Source: Fibrobacter succinogenes (GTDB taxonomy: Bacteria; Fibrobacterota; Fibrobacteria; Fibrobacterales; Fibrobacteraceae). From it: a DNA stretch of 64,000 nucleotides. Positions 8,665-17,497 of this stretch are shown here, piece after piece (the stretch's first letter is position 1; each line of letters opens with the position of its first letter). Made by a program: the position numbers and the translations under genes. Location of the stretch: contig NZ_CACZDK010000004.1 of assembly GCF_902779965.1 (NCBI RefSeq), positions 212,950 through 276,949 on the forward strand, given 5' to 3'. The notes beneath the pieces were generated by a model, which ran no database searches, had not been told where the DNA came from, and worked only from the letters and a program-made list of their open reading frames with translations.

Positions 8665-9213
8665 CTATACTTTAGATTCCGTTTTGACCACTGAGATTTC
8701 CCAATAATTGTCTTTTTTTTCGCGAAAAAGCACTTTATGACCATCGGCAATGAGCGATCCGGGCACATTTTCAATAGGAGAACCTTCATCGAGCAGGATT
8801 TTTAGCGTCCGACCTGCCGGATATCCCGACATAACAATTCGCGAGCGGGCGGCATTGAGGGGGCATTTTACCCCGCGAAGGTCCAAAACAGACGGAATTT
8901 CGCCTTGGAGAGCAGGCGGTAAAGGCAAAATTTTCACCTTTTCACAAAAATCGGCGATTTCGTCCATGTACTTTTCGGGATTTTCGGACCATTCCCCCAC
9001 CGGAAACTCAGGGAGCGCACAGCAAACGATCTTCGAAATGGCCTCTTCGGGGGTCAAAAGCGCAGAAGTCCCGCGACGGATCCATTCCACGCAAGCATAC
9101 ATCAACAATTTACGTAAAGATTCTGTAAAACCTTCGGTTCCACGGTTCGCTTCCATCCAGCGAACAACCGGTGATAGTAAATTTTTGTTTCGTATACCTT
9201 CGTTTTTTTCCAT
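8665..9213 (-). CDS. Two-domain protein with C-terminal TusA-like sulfur-carrier domain
   Basis: The C-terminal third (about residues 107-180) matches the TusA/SirA fold. The hallmark reads LDLRGVKCPLNAAR with Cys117, the residue that carries the persulfide in TusA proteins. A GHKVLF stretch follows in the usual place. The first 100 residues form a helical domain I do not recognise, absent from ordinary 80-residue TusA. The protein therefore probably takes part in sulfur transfer to a specific partner. It heads a three-gene unit with the SGNH-like and zinc-ribbon proteins. No clear ribosome-binding site precedes the ATG. Confidence 0.72.
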   Translation of the reverse strand: MEKNEGIRNKNLLSPVVRWMEANRGTEGFTESLRKLLMYACVEWIRRGTSALLTPEEAISKIVCCALPEFPVGEWSENPEKYMDEIADFCEKVKILPLPPALQGEIPSVLDLRGVKCPLNAARSRIVMSGYPAGRTLKILLDEGSPIENVPGSLIADGHKVLFREKKDNYWEISVVKTESKV

Positions 9214-9367
9214 AAAAAGCCAATGTAAAATAGGGTTTTCAATCCAATGTAAAATAATACTTCGGGAAGCAAAAATTGGGCCAAATTTCCTTTAAAATGT
9301 AGCAAAGTTCACATCGCGTTTCTATATTTGGCCCCAAGCATCAATAAATGCAAAGGTATACAGTAGA

Positions 9368-10921
9368 ATGAGTACAATACTACTATACGCAATGTTTGTC
9401 GTCTACGTTATCGCAGGCGTGGGACTGGTGATTTACGGGTTTAGCTGCTACTACAGCATCTATCTGTTCCTCAAGAACAGCCGCAAGACGCGTCTTTCAG
9501 ACCGCAAGGCCATCTTGAAGTATTACCGCGAACACTCCATGGCCGACCTGCCACAGGTTACGACACAACTCCCGGTTTTTAACGAAGCCAACTGCGTTGA
9601 ACGACTCCTCGAAGCCGTCTGCGCCATTGACTACCCCAAAGACAAGCACGAAATCCAAGTCTTGGATGACTCCACGGACGAATGCTACGAAGTCACCAAG
9701 AAGAAAGTTGCTGAACTCGCGGCCCGTGGTTACGACATCAAGCTCATCCACCGCACAAACCGCAAGGACTTCAAGGCAGGCGCCCTCAAGGAAGGCATGG
9801 CAGTTGCAAAGGGTGAATTCCTCGCCATCTTCGATGCCGACTTCGTTCCTGAAAAAGACTTCCTCCTGAAGACGGTTCCCTACCTCGTCATGGACAAGGA
9901 AATCGGTCTCGTCCAAGGACGCTGGGGCCACTTGAACCGCACCGAATCCGGTCTTACTCTCGCCCAGTCCATCGGTATTGACGGTCACTTTGTGATTGAA
10001 CAGTCCGCACGTAGCTGGGGCAAGCTCTTTATGAACTTCAACGGTACCGCAGGCGTATGGCGTAAGGAAGCCATTTACGGCGGTGGCGGCTGGGAAGGCG
10101 ATACGCTCACCGAAGACATGGACCTTTCTTACCGTTCTCAGCTCGCTGGTTGGAAGATGAAGTTCGTGTTCGACGTGATTGTTCCGGCTGAAATTCCGAA
10201 CGACATTAACGCATTCAAGGCACAGCAGTTCCGCTGGGCAAAGGGCTCCATTCAGACGGCCATCAAGATTTTGCCGAAGGTGCTCCGTTCCAAGGTTCCG
10301 TTCCGCGTAAAGTTGGCCGCCATCCTCCACACGACGCACTACTCGATCCACCCCTGCATGTTGTTCACCGCCCTTTGCGCTTGGCCGCTGCTCGCCTTCT
10401 TTGAACCGGTCGGCCATCTCCCCACTTGGGCCTACACTGTCGGTTTCGCTTTCATCTTTGCAGCAGCTATCGCTCCTTCCGTTCTTTACTTTGTCGCCCA
10501 GCGTTGCTCCGGCTATACAGGTTGGAAGATCCGCTTGCTTTCGCTCCCCATCTTGATGGCACTTGGCGTAGGCATTGCAGTCAGCAACTCCCGCGCTGTG
10601 TTCGCCGCTGTTCTTGGCACCAAGGGTAGCTTTGTCCGCACCCCGAAGAGCGGTGGCTCAAAGAAAAAGGCCAAGAGCCACTACGCACAGAAATTCCCGT
10701 GGATGGCGCTCCTTGAACTTATCGTTGGCATCTACTGCATTTTCGGTTTGCTCGAATACATCAACGCCAGCAAGTACATCATCGGACCGTTCCTTGCCCT
10801 TTATGCAATCGGCTTCCTCTCGGTGAGCGTGCTTAGCTTTATGCATTACATCAGCAACATTTTCGAAGTTCGCAGAGCACTCAAGCGCTCCGAATGCGTC
10901 GAAGAACAAGCAACGAACTAG
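9368..10921 (+). CDS. Membrane glycosyltransferase family 2 (cellulose/mannan synthase-like)
   Basis: A processive beta-glycosyltransferase of the inner membrane. One N-terminal membrane helix is followed by a cytoplasmic GT-A domain with all the expected motifs: DDSTD at 100-104, DAD at 156-158, TED at 248-250 and QFRW at 287-290. At least four more hydrophobic segments follow. The 517-residue length and motif spacing resemble CslA-type mannan/glucan synthases rather than full BcsA, and there is no PilZ domain. The product is probably an extracellular or envelope polysaccharide; the sugar cannot be assigned. It stands alone, divergent from the TusA-like unit, with a strong terminator downstream. 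Confidence 0.88.
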   Translation: MSTILLYAMFVVYVIAGVGLVIYGFSCYYSIYLFLKNSRKTRLSDRKAILKYYREHSMADLPQVTTQLPVFNEANCVERLLEAVCAIDYPKDKHEIQVLDDSTDECYEVTKKKVAELAARGYDIKLIHRTNRKDFKAGALKEGMAVAKGEFLAIFDADFVPEKDFLLKTVPYLVMDKEIGLVQGRWGHLNRTESGLTLAQSIGIDGHFVIEQSARSWGKLFMNFNGTAGVWRKEAIYGGGGWEGDTLTEDMDLSYRSQLAGWKMKFVFDVIVPAEIPNDINAFKAQQFRWAKGSIQTAIKILPKVLRSKVPFRVKLAAILHTTHYSIHPCMLFTALCAWPLLAFFEPVGHLPTWAYTVGFAFIFAAAIAPSVLYFVAQRCSGYTGWKIRLLSLPILMALGVGIAVSNSRAVFAAVLGTKGSFVRTPKSGGSKKKAKSHYAQKFPWMALLELIVGIYCIFGLLEYINASKYIIGPFLALYAIGFLSVSVLSFMHYISNIFEVRRALKRSECVEEQATN

Positions 10922-10991
10922 ACTATAGTTTACTACAACATGCGACGAGAAGCCGCAGATTGTAAGACTAGAAGCTAAAGCAATTCAAGAG

Positions 10992-11016
10992 GTCCCGCAA
11001 AAAGCGGGACTTTTTT
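10992..11016 (+). terminator. Intrinsic terminator after the glycosyltransferase gene
   Basis: A perfect 7-bp GC-rich stem (GTCCCGC / GCGGGAC) with a 5-base loop is followed by six T residues. Confidence 0.9.
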
Positions 11017-11065
11017 GTTGGTTGAGAAAGCCGCGGACGCAAGGCTAGATGTCGCGCCAATCGCC

Positions 11066-11100
11066 GTCATGCCGAGTTCGAAGAACAAGGCATCCAGTTA
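11066..11100 (+). repeat. GTCAT-type extragenic palindrome
   Basis: The element begins GTCATGCCGAG and ends GGCATCCAGTTA, with ATGCC and GGCAT forming the stem. It lies just beyond the 3' end of the secretin operon. Confidence 0.5.
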
Positions 11101-11103
11101 TTT

Positions 11104-11430
11104 CTAGAAACGCGTGAGAATATCATCGCGGGATGCGCGGGAATTGCGAAGCGTTTGAAAGTTGCGAAATTCTTGATATGATCGAGATTCGCGCGAGGCT
11201 GTATCGCATGGCGGGAGGCCGCGAACAAAGCGGGTGCGGCAGCGCAAGTCATCAATGCACTCAGTTGCAAAACGAACGTAGTTGTCCAAAGCAACTGCCG
11301 TTCCGTGATGAAACATTGAATAGACGTTCAACGAGACGGTCGTAAGGATTACGGCAACAGTCATAGCAACAAGCATTTCCAAGAGCGTAAAGCCTTTTCG
11401 AAATTTTTTAATTGACAGAAATATCTTCAT
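11104..11430 (-). CDS. Pseudopilin (type II secretion / type IV pilus-like)
   Basis: A 108-residue type IV pilin-like protein. The N-terminus has a short basic leader, the prepilin peptidase site KGFTLLEM with Glu at +5, and a hydrophobic helix (LVAMTVAVILTTVSL). It is therefore exported and built into a pilus-like filament. The start at 11430 (MKIFLSIKKF) gives a normal leader; a longer frame upstream does not. It is the last gene of the minus-strand secretin operon, 22 bases after another pseudopilin. The globular part is short and not similar to any GspG-type domain I can name. Confidence 0.8.
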   Translation of the reverse strand: MKIFLSIKKFRKGFTLLEMLVAMTVAVILTTVSLNVYSMFHHGTAVALDNYVRFATECIDDLRCRTRFVRGLPPCDTASRESRSYQEFRNFQTLRNSRASRDDILTRF

Positions 11431-11452
11431 CGCAAATAAGAATTCCTCCAGC

Positions 11453-11809
11453 TCACCGGCACCGCACCAAACGTTTGAGTGAAAAGCCATCGCACACCAC
11501 AACCGCCCATGCTAAATGCGGGCTGCCAGGAACCCGCTTTAAGCGAACCGAAACCACCGGCAATTTTGGGGAATGCGAAACATTTAGCGAGAGTGCACCG
11601 ATTAGAGAATCCATGCAGTTGGGACGTTCCGCAATCAGCGATTCCATAGTTAAAAGCGCCTTTTCGAACCGTTCCAAACGCATCCGCTCGTCAGCCACTT
11701 CGCGATTGAAAAAATTCCAAGCGCCAAGAAGCGCTGTCGTTCCGATAAAGAAAACGGCTAACGCCACACAAACTTCGGGCAAAGTAAAGCCATGACGAGT
11801 TTGCATCAT
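11453..11809 (-). CDS. Pseudopilin (type II secretion / type IV pilus-like)
   Basis: A 118-residue pilin-like protein. The short leader ends in RHGFTLPEV, a variant cleavage site with Pro before the conserved Glu, followed by a hydrophobic helix. The start at 11809 is supported by GGAGG five bases upstream, and by ATGA overlap with the stop of the previous gene, which indicates translational coupling. GspI- or GspJ-like minor pseudopilins have this size and context, but the specific type is not certain. Confidence 0.8.
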   Translation of the reverse strand: MMQTRHGFTLPEVCVALAVFFIGTTALLGAWNFFNREVADERMRLERFEKALLTMESLIAERPNCMDSLIGALSLNVSHSPKLPVVSVRLKRVPGSPHLAWAVVVCDGFSLKRLVRCR

Positions 11810-12846
11810 AAGCGCCTCCGTGCAAACACAACAGGCCGAGATTCCATGCAAAACGGCAACAAAGCTTTTGCCGAATCAAGAAGCACCGCAGATGAATCTC
11901 GGTCCACAACGCCAGACGGCGCAAGCGCAGCACCTTCAAACACTGATTTTTCAAGCAACGCCAAACGATTTCCGCGATACCCCACAGCTAAAGCGACACT
12001 AGGGAACTTCATTTTCGCATGATCCGAAATTTCCACGTTCTGTTTCGACAAAAGAAGTCCCACAAGCGAGACATCGCCCGAAACTCTCACGCCAGCAAGT
12101 CCGAAGATTTCAACGAAATCAGCACTCACCAATCCTTGCAGCAGCACATTTCCCGTTGCATAAATTCGAAGCGTATCAAAGTGAACATTCCCGTGTATTT
12201 TAACATCGCCCTCGACATTAGCCATAAACGAACGCACAGAAACACGGTCTCCATTTTTTCCAAAGGCGCCCGCACCACCAAGATCTAGCGTCAAATCGCC
12301 AGCACTCACATTCATTGCCACCGAAGAACCGCGCCCCATCAAAGTTGAATCGAGCTTAAAAAATCGGCGATTTCCCGAAAGCAACTTGAGACCTTCCGAT
12401 TGCAAAATGCGCTCTTTCAAATTTTGCTCCAACGTGATTGCACAACGCGCCCATTCCGACGTAGAATAACGCCCGAATTCATTGCCTAAAAGAAATTGGA
12501 ATTTTTGCACACCTCCATCAAATTGCCGCACACACTCCCTATTCGTTAGCACACTTGTCCGCCACTCCGTCCATGGTCCAAGCACGCGAGATTCAATCGT
12601 CGGAAGTTCCGCAAAATAGCCATCCGGGAAGCCATCCAGCTTCGCAATCACCGCCGATTCCGCCAAATACATCTCTTGCGTTTCGTTTGCAACAAGCGCA
12701 ACCGTCCGGCGTAGCGGTCCCGGCAAGCGGAGCATCGCCGTCACTAAAATCGAAAGCACAAGCAACACACCAAGTACAAGCGGTAAAGCGTTACCGCGCG
12801 CTAATCGCCGAGACAATTGATGAGACATTTGGCAATTCAATCTCAT
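11806..12846 (-). CDS. GspK/PilX-like envelope protein of the secretin operon
   Basis: A 346-residue protein with a short basic N-terminus (RRLARGNALPLVLG) followed by one hydrophobic helix, then a long globular part rich in beta-strand repeats. It lacks the pilin Glu+5 site. The layout matches PilX/GspK-type minor components seen next to pseudopilins, but similarity is structural rather than by motif. The start at 12846 is fixed by a near-perfect ribosome-binding site, AAGGAGGT seven bases upstream, even though this makes it overlap the preceding gene by 56 bases. The middle part has repeated short strands typical of polymer-forming (bactofilin-like) folds; that is a guess. Confidence 0.6.
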   Translation of the reverse strand: MRLNCQMSHQLSRRLARGNALPLVLGVLLVLSILVTAMLRLPGPLRRTVALVANETQEMYLAESAVIAKLDGFPDGYFAELPTIESRVLGPWTEWRTSVLTNRECVRQFDGGVQKFQFLLGNEFGRYSTSEWARCAITLEQNLKERILQSEGLKLLSGNRRFFKLDSTLMGRGSSVAMNVSAGDLTLDLGGAGAFGKNGDRVSVRSFMANVEGDVKIHGNVHFDTLRIYATGNVLLQGLVSADFVEIFGLAGVRVSGDVSLVGLLLSKQNVEISDHAKMKFPSVALAVGYRGNRLALLEKSVFEGAALAPSGVVDRDSSAVLLDSAKALLPFCMESRPVVFARRRL

Positions 12847-14101
12847 AACGCACCTCCTTACGCCCACAACGCAGTACAATTTCATTTCGACCAATTTCCT
12901 TCACGCAGTATTTCAAAAGCGAATCTCCGACAGAAAGCGTTTTCGTTTCGCCCGCAGCCGTTTTCATAAGCGCCACACGCCCACCGACAATTCCAAGCAA
13001 CTTGAAATCCAACGAGTCACAAGCACGGCGCAATCTTCGCTGGTTTCCAAAAGTTTCATCATGCATAAAGCCCTCCCGTCCATGAGTCCATTTTGCAGGG
13101 AGCAAATCGCGATGGCCCTCTGCCCACGCCAACTTTTCTAAATCACGCTCCGCAGGCAACGACAATTCAACAGGCGCCACATCTTTTACAGGAACCACAT
13201 CACCACACCATTCCCGCACGTTTCTCATTACCCAAGAATCATCCGAGAAAAACGCAAACGACACCCCCAAAGTCAACAGCATCAAAGCGCACATTGTCCA
13301 CCTTCTTTTTTCACAAGGCTTCATCGATTCCGATTCATCTAAATCAAGGTCGCGCCAAAACGAATCTTTCGCTGCAATCTGGAACAAAATTTCCATATCA
13401 GGAACATTATCGCCACAGACAAAAACTTCGCCGAACGCCCCAGCACTAGCAAACAATTCATCCGCCTTCAAGAACTCTTTAAACCGCCGCACTCGTTCCG
13501 CAATTCGTTCGTCAAAACAATCGCCATACCCAAATTCTTCGGACCAATGGCATAAACGGCCATTCATAAAAACAAGGATATACAAGACATTTTTCCAAAG
13601 CGCAATGAGCATTAAATTTCCATCGTTTGCGACATTTTCCTCTACACAAATTTCAGCAACCGAACATTCCGCAACACCCTCATTCACTTTATCTTTTAAA
13701 CCACATTCCGCAACATCGCCCACAAAAATAGCGTTCAGAGGCTCGCCTCTAAGCAATTTATCGGCAACGGCAAAAAGCGCAATCTGTCGAGGCAAGCAAC
13801 GGTCAAACTTTTTACGATAACACACAAGCGGTTCATTCGCAATCGACACAAGATAACGATGTTTGCGGCCATCGGATGCATTAAAAGAAACAAGCGGCCA
13901 AAAGAATACTCGGTTCACGCGCACGCCCGTATCAAGAGTCTCACGAGATTCATCTTCGCGCACTCCGAACAAATCTCCGAAATCTTCATCGAATCGCTTT
14001 CGCAATTCCGTTCCCGTGAGAGTACCATCAAACGATGTTGTCACCTCCCACGTCATCATCCGCGCCGCGACAGGCGCGACACACCTCGTCCACCCCATCA
14101 T
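12791..14101 (-). CDS. GspL/PilM-like protein fused to a GspC-like domain
   Basis: A 436-residue protein in three parts. The N-terminal 260 residues are soluble and could be a degenerate actin-like (GspL/PilM) cytoplasmic domain. One membrane helix lies near residues 270-285. The periplasmic C-terminus ends in a segment reading LLGIVGGRVALM... SVGDSL... EIVLRCGRKEVRYEIEL, which is typical of the homology region of GspC and PilP that binds the secretin. It overlaps the secretin stop by 4 bases (ATGA), so the two are translationally coupled. The domain reading is my inference from layout and motifs, not a database match. Confidence 0.6.
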   Translation of the reverse strand: MMGWTRCVAPVAARMMTWEVTTSFDGTLTGTELRKRFDEDFGDLFGVREDESRETLDTGVRVNRVFFWPLVSFNASDGRKHRYLVSIANEPLVCYRKKFDRCLPRQIALFAVADKLLRGEPLNAIFVGDVAECGLKDKVNEGVAECSVAEICVEENVANDGNLMLIALWKNVLYILVFMNGRLCHWSEEFGYGDCFDERIAERVRRFKEFLKADELFASAGAFGEVFVCGDNVPDMEILFQIAAKDSFWRDLDLDESESMKPCEKRRWTMCALMLLTLGVSFAFFSDDSWVMRNVREWCGDVVPVKDVAPVELSLPAERDLEKLAWAEGHRDLLPAKWTHGREGFMHDETFGNQRRLRRACDSLDFKLLGIVGGRVALMKTAAGETKTLSVGDSLLKYCVKEIGRNEIVLRCGRKEVRYEIELPNVSSIVSAISAR

Positions 14102-15933
14102 TCCGTTTTCTCCACACTTGGCGTGATGAATATGGCAAGTTCGCTTTCGTCCTCTTCTTCGGACGTGTAACTGAACAGATGCCCGAGCACAGGGATACTC
14201 CCCAAGAACGGCACCGCCTGCCTCACTTCCGTTTTACTTTTGCGAATAAGACCGCCCAAGCAAAGTGTCTCGCCATCGCGCAGCACAACTGTCGTCTTCA
14301 TGTTGCGCGAGCTGATATCACGCGGGCCATCGCCGCTGCTCCTGCCCGCCGTCTTGATTTCAGGCGCCACAGAAAGCGTAATCAATCCATCTTGCGTCAT
14401 CGTAGGCGTAAGCTCTAGCGAAATGCCATCGTTAAAAGAGCGGTAATCTGTAATCGGGTAACCATCTGCAGAAACTTGACTCACAAGGTAATAGACCGTA
14501 TTCGTCACGTTCAGTTCCGCCTTGTTGCCGTTCAGCGTTGTGATGCGCGGGCGCGCCAAAACTTTCGCTTCATTATTTTCTTCCATCGACGAAAGTTCCA
14601 GTTCGAATCGATCCGGCAAAATTCCAATTTTGCCGAACGCGCCCGACTTCGAAATGTCCTTGCCTAAAAAGTCAAAGAACCCGCGCACTTGTATTTCGCG
14701 CTCCCCCACATTCCGCGCAGCACCGCTCCGCACGCCAATTGCAAAGCCGCGCCCCTTACGAAATTCCACAATCACACACGCAAGCATCACCTGCATTTGC
14801 GGCACATCAATCATCTTCAAAAAATCTTCCGTCCGTTCAATCGCACGTAACGACCCGCCCAGCACAAGCGCATTCTGCTCCCGATATTCCGAAACATTGA
14901 TACTAGTCCCCTTCATAAATTTTGTAAGTTGCGCCATCGCTTTTTCCGGCGACACATGTTTTAACGGATAAACGCGCATATCGGCAAGCGCCTTTGCAGC
15001 CCCCTCTTCCGAAACCAGAAGCGACGTTGAATCCAAACGGAATGTAAACGCACTCCCGCGAAAAAGCGATGTCAAAAGTTCCGGCAGCGAAACATCCCTA
15101 AACGACATTTGCACGGTCTCGTTCAAATCGCCATACACAGCAAAATTGAGTCCGGCCTCATCGGCAATAGCCTTGAGCGCAACCTTCAGCGGAATCGATT
15201 GCAAATCCACCGAATAAAAGTTCCCCGCTCGTTCCACCAAAATTTCAGAACCATCGCGCACCCCACCCGGCGCATTTTCAAAGCCACCACCCGTCGCAGC
15301 ATTTTTCAAAAAATTCTCGGCCCCAGAACCATTCCGCGACGCGCCCGACTTTTTCCGTAAAACCCGCAAGCACCCTCGATCGCCGCGCACCTTGTACCCA
15401 TTTGATTCCATCAACGCCTGGAACGCCATTTCCGGCGCCATCTTCGCTAGATTTCCCGAAACAACTCCATCCACATCGTAATCCGCCAACACGTTCACAC
15501 CCGTATTCAAGCCAAATTCTCGTACAAACTCACGCACATTCATGTTCTTGACATCAACCACCACGCCGGAATCCGTAAGCGCAATCGTCCCGCCCGGCAC
15601 TCGCGCCCGCCGAATATGGTAAACACGCCCCACTTGCACCACATGGAGCCCATTCGCTGCACACAACGCCGTAAGCCCTTCAAAAAGGCTCACCCCCTCC
15701 AGATGAAACGTCACGCGAACATCGCCCGCATCATCCGTCAAAATCGACGTGCCATAAGCAAGCGAAAGCGTTCGCGCCACATCAGCCAAAGGAACATCGG
15801 CAAAATCGAGACTCACCGAGCCCGGCGAATCCAGCGAACGAACACGTTCCGAACGCAGCATCGTCGGTGAAACCGCCAGCGCCTCAACGGCAAAAAACAA
15901 TGTAAGGAAAATTCCCAGAATCCTCAGAAGCAT
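14098..15933 (-). CDS. Secretin (GspD/PilQ-type outer-membrane channel)
   Basis: A 611-residue secretin that forms the outer-membrane gate of a type II secretion or type IV pilus-like system. It has a signal peptide and an N-terminal secretin/TonB short domain (STN) starting near SLDFADVPLADVA. A second similar segment lies at about residues 240-310. The secretin core is C-terminal, with the signature VPFLGSIPVLGHLFSY near the end. It heads an operon whose other members are a GspL/GspC-like protein, a GspK-like protein and two pseudopilins. No GspE ATPase or GspF platform protein is encoded here, so those must come from elsewhere in the genome. Confidence 0.92.
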   Translation of the reverse strand: MLLRILGIFLTLFFAVEALAVSPTMLRSERVRSLDSPGSVSLDFADVPLADVARTLSLAYGTSILTDDAGDVRVTFHLEGVSLFEGLTALCAANGLHVVQVGRVYHIRRARVPGGTIALTDSGVVVDVKNMNVREFVREFGLNTGVNVLADYDVDGVVSGNLAKMAPEMAFQALMESNGYKVRGDRGCLRVLRKKSGASRNGSGAENFLKNAATGGGFENAPGGVRDGSEILVERAGNFYSVDLQSIPLKVALKAIADEAGLNFAVYGDLNETVQMSFRDVSLPELLTSLFRGSAFTFRLDSTSLLVSEEGAAKALADMRVYPLKHVSPEKAMAQLTKFMKGTSINVSEYREQNALVLGGSLRAIERTEDFLKMIDVPQMQVMLACVIVEFRKGRGFAIGVRSGAARNVGEREIQVRGFFDFLGKDISKSGAFGKIGILPDRFELELSSMEENNEAKVLARPRITTLNGNKAELNVTNTVYYLVSQVSADGYPITDYRSFNDGISLELTPTMTQDGLITLSVAPEIKTAGRSSGDGPRDISSRNMKTTVVLRDGETLCLGGLIRKSKTEVRQAVPFLGSIPVLGHLFSYTSEEEDESELAIFITPSVEKTE

Positions 15934-16071
15934 ACGCTTCTCCTAAAATGCGCATGCCCGCGTTTCACCAGCCTGTGAATAATTGCGGCCCCTGCCCGGG
16001 ATAAAATTAAAGGATTAAAGGAACGATATAATCAACAGTGATTTAAAGATATAAAAATTTATGGCAAAGGA

Positions 16072-16195
16072 GTAGATAGTAATTAGTAGACAGTAGACAG
16101 TGGATTGCAATTAGTAGGCTATGATTAGTGGTTAGTAAATAGTAGGAAGTAGACCGTGGTTAAGAAGTGTCATCCTGAGCGAAGTCGAAGGATCT
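16072..16195. repeat. Thirteen-unit heptamer array and GTCAT palindrome
   Basis: Positions 16072-16162 hold thirteen consecutive 7-base units in unbroken register, such as GTAGATA, GTAATTA, GTAGACA (twice), GTGGTTA (twice), GTAAATA and GTAGGAA. A GTCATCCTGAG...AAGGATCT palindrome follows at 16169-16195. The rest of the 500-base gap (15934-16430) shows no gene; it must hold the promoters of the two flanking divergent genes, but I cannot point to them. Confidence 0.85.
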
Positions 16196-16430
16196 AGTGA
16201 AAATTAGGCAACAGATGATGGATTAGTTGGCTAAAAAAAATCGGAACTTTGCTCCCCAGTGAGGCAAATCACCTCGTTTTTTCATCAGTTTTCAAGACTC
16301 TATTTTGGTTTTTCAAAATAAAATTTGCGTTTTTCAAGCAAATTCGCCACCTTTAAAAATTTTGGCATGGTTATTGCTCTCATTAGGGCAAAGGAATGAA
16401 AAAACAACTTTAATTAAGGAAGGATTAATC

Positions 16431-17420
16431 ATGAAATCAAAATTCATTGCTATTCTCACACTTTCGACGCTCGCCTTTTTCGCAACGGCGTCTGCAAGGA
16501 ACAATTTCTCTGACATGAAGCGTGTCAAAGCCGAAATCTCCTCTGAAATTTCGACTGAAGTCATCGACAAGAGCGATTTCGAAAAATTGCGTGACGAAAG
16601 CAAGGAAGCTCGCAAGGAACTTTTGGACAAAATCAAGCTCGACAAGGACGATATTGCCATAAAGCCGCCAAAGCCGGAAATCGAACCGCCGACTCCGAAG
16701 ACGGAAGAGGAACTCCAGGCTGAACGCGAAGCTCATGAAGCAGAAATTGCAGCAAGACACGCAGAACATGAAGCCAAGAAAGCCGAAGAAGAAGCAAAGC
16801 GTGCTGAACGTGAAGAAGCCATGAAGGCTGAACACGAAGCCCGCAAGGCCGAGATGGAAGCCAAGAGAGCTGAAGAAGAAGCAAAGCGTGCTGAACGTGA
16901 AGAAGCCATGAAGGCTGAACGCGAAGCCCGCAAGGCTGAGATGGAAGCCAAGAGAGCTGAAATGGAAGCTCAGCGTGCCGAACGTGAAGAAGCTCTGAAG
17001 GCCGAACGCGAAGCCCACAAGGCAGAAATGGAAGCCAAGAGAGCTGAAATGGAAGCTCAGCGTGCCGAACGTGAAGAAGCTCTGAAGGCCGAACGCGAAG
17101 CCCGCAAGGCTGAGATGGAAGCCAAGAGAGCTGAAATGGAAGCTCAGCGCGCAGAACGTGAAGAAGCTCTGAAGGCCGAACGCGAAGCACAGCGCGCAGA
17201 ACGTGAAGAAGCATTGAAGGCTGAACGCGAAGCTCGCAAGGCAGAAATGGAAGCTAAGAGAGCTGAAATGGAAGCTCAGCGCGCAGAACGTGAAGAAGCC
17301 ATGAAGGCGGAACGCGAAGCTCGCAAGGCCGAAATGGAAGCCAAAAAAGCCGAACTCGAAGCACAGAAAGCTGAAAAAGAATCTGCAAAAGAAGAAAAGA
17401 CCGTTGCAAAAGCTGAATAA
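16431..17420 (+). CDS. Secreted charged alpha-helical repeat protein
   Basis: A 329-residue protein with a signal peptide cleaved near ATASA. About 90 residues of Lys/Glu-rich sequence and a Pro-rich segment follow, then some 200 residues of Ala/Glu/Lys/Arg repeats. The repeat unit is 29 residues (87 bases), made of three 7-residue pieces of the type KAEMEAK and one 8-residue piece. There are about six copies, one shortened to 15 residues. Regular opposite charges four residues apart predict a long single helix or coiled coil, perhaps a periplasmic spacer or envelope-linking rod. The start at 16431 is set by AAGGAAGG upstream. A similar smaller protein follows. Confidence 0.8.
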   Translation: MKSKFIAILTLSTLAFFATASARNNFSDMKRVKAEISSEISTEVIDKSDFEKLRDESKEARKELLDKIKLDKDDIAIKPPKPEIEPPTPKTEEELQAEREAHEAEIAARHAEHEAKKAEEEAKRAEREEAMKAEHEARKAEMEAKRAEEEAKRAEREEAMKAEREARKAEMEAKRAEMEAQRAEREEALKAEREAHKAEMEAKRAEMEAQRAEREEALKAEREARKAEMEAKRAEMEAQRAEREEALKAEREAQRAEREEALKAEREARKAEMEAKRAEMEAQRAEREEAMKAEREARKAEMEAKKAELEAQKAEKESAKEEKTVAKAE

Positions 17421-17442
17421 GAATCGTTAATTTCGATCAAAG

Positions 17443-17474
17443 GGCGACGGGGAAATTCCGTCGCCTATCTTTTC
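17443..17474 (+). terminator. Terminator after the helical repeat gene
   Basis: An 8-bp stem (GGCGACGG / CCGTCGCC) with a 7-base loop is followed by a short T-rich stretch. Confidence 0.75.
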
Positions 17475-17497
17475 CGAGTCTTTTCAAGGTTAACGCT

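Noticed and set aside
9300..9335. Bacteroidetes-type -7/-33 promoter (TATATTTG) upstream of the glycosyltransferase
   Set aside because: The -7-like word is there, but no matching -33 element lies at the right distance. The mraZ promoter suggests ordinary sigma70 spacing.
16800..17380. CRISPR-like 87-bp DNA repeat
   Set aside because: The repeat is in frame, codes for helix units inside a supported gene and has no unique spacers.
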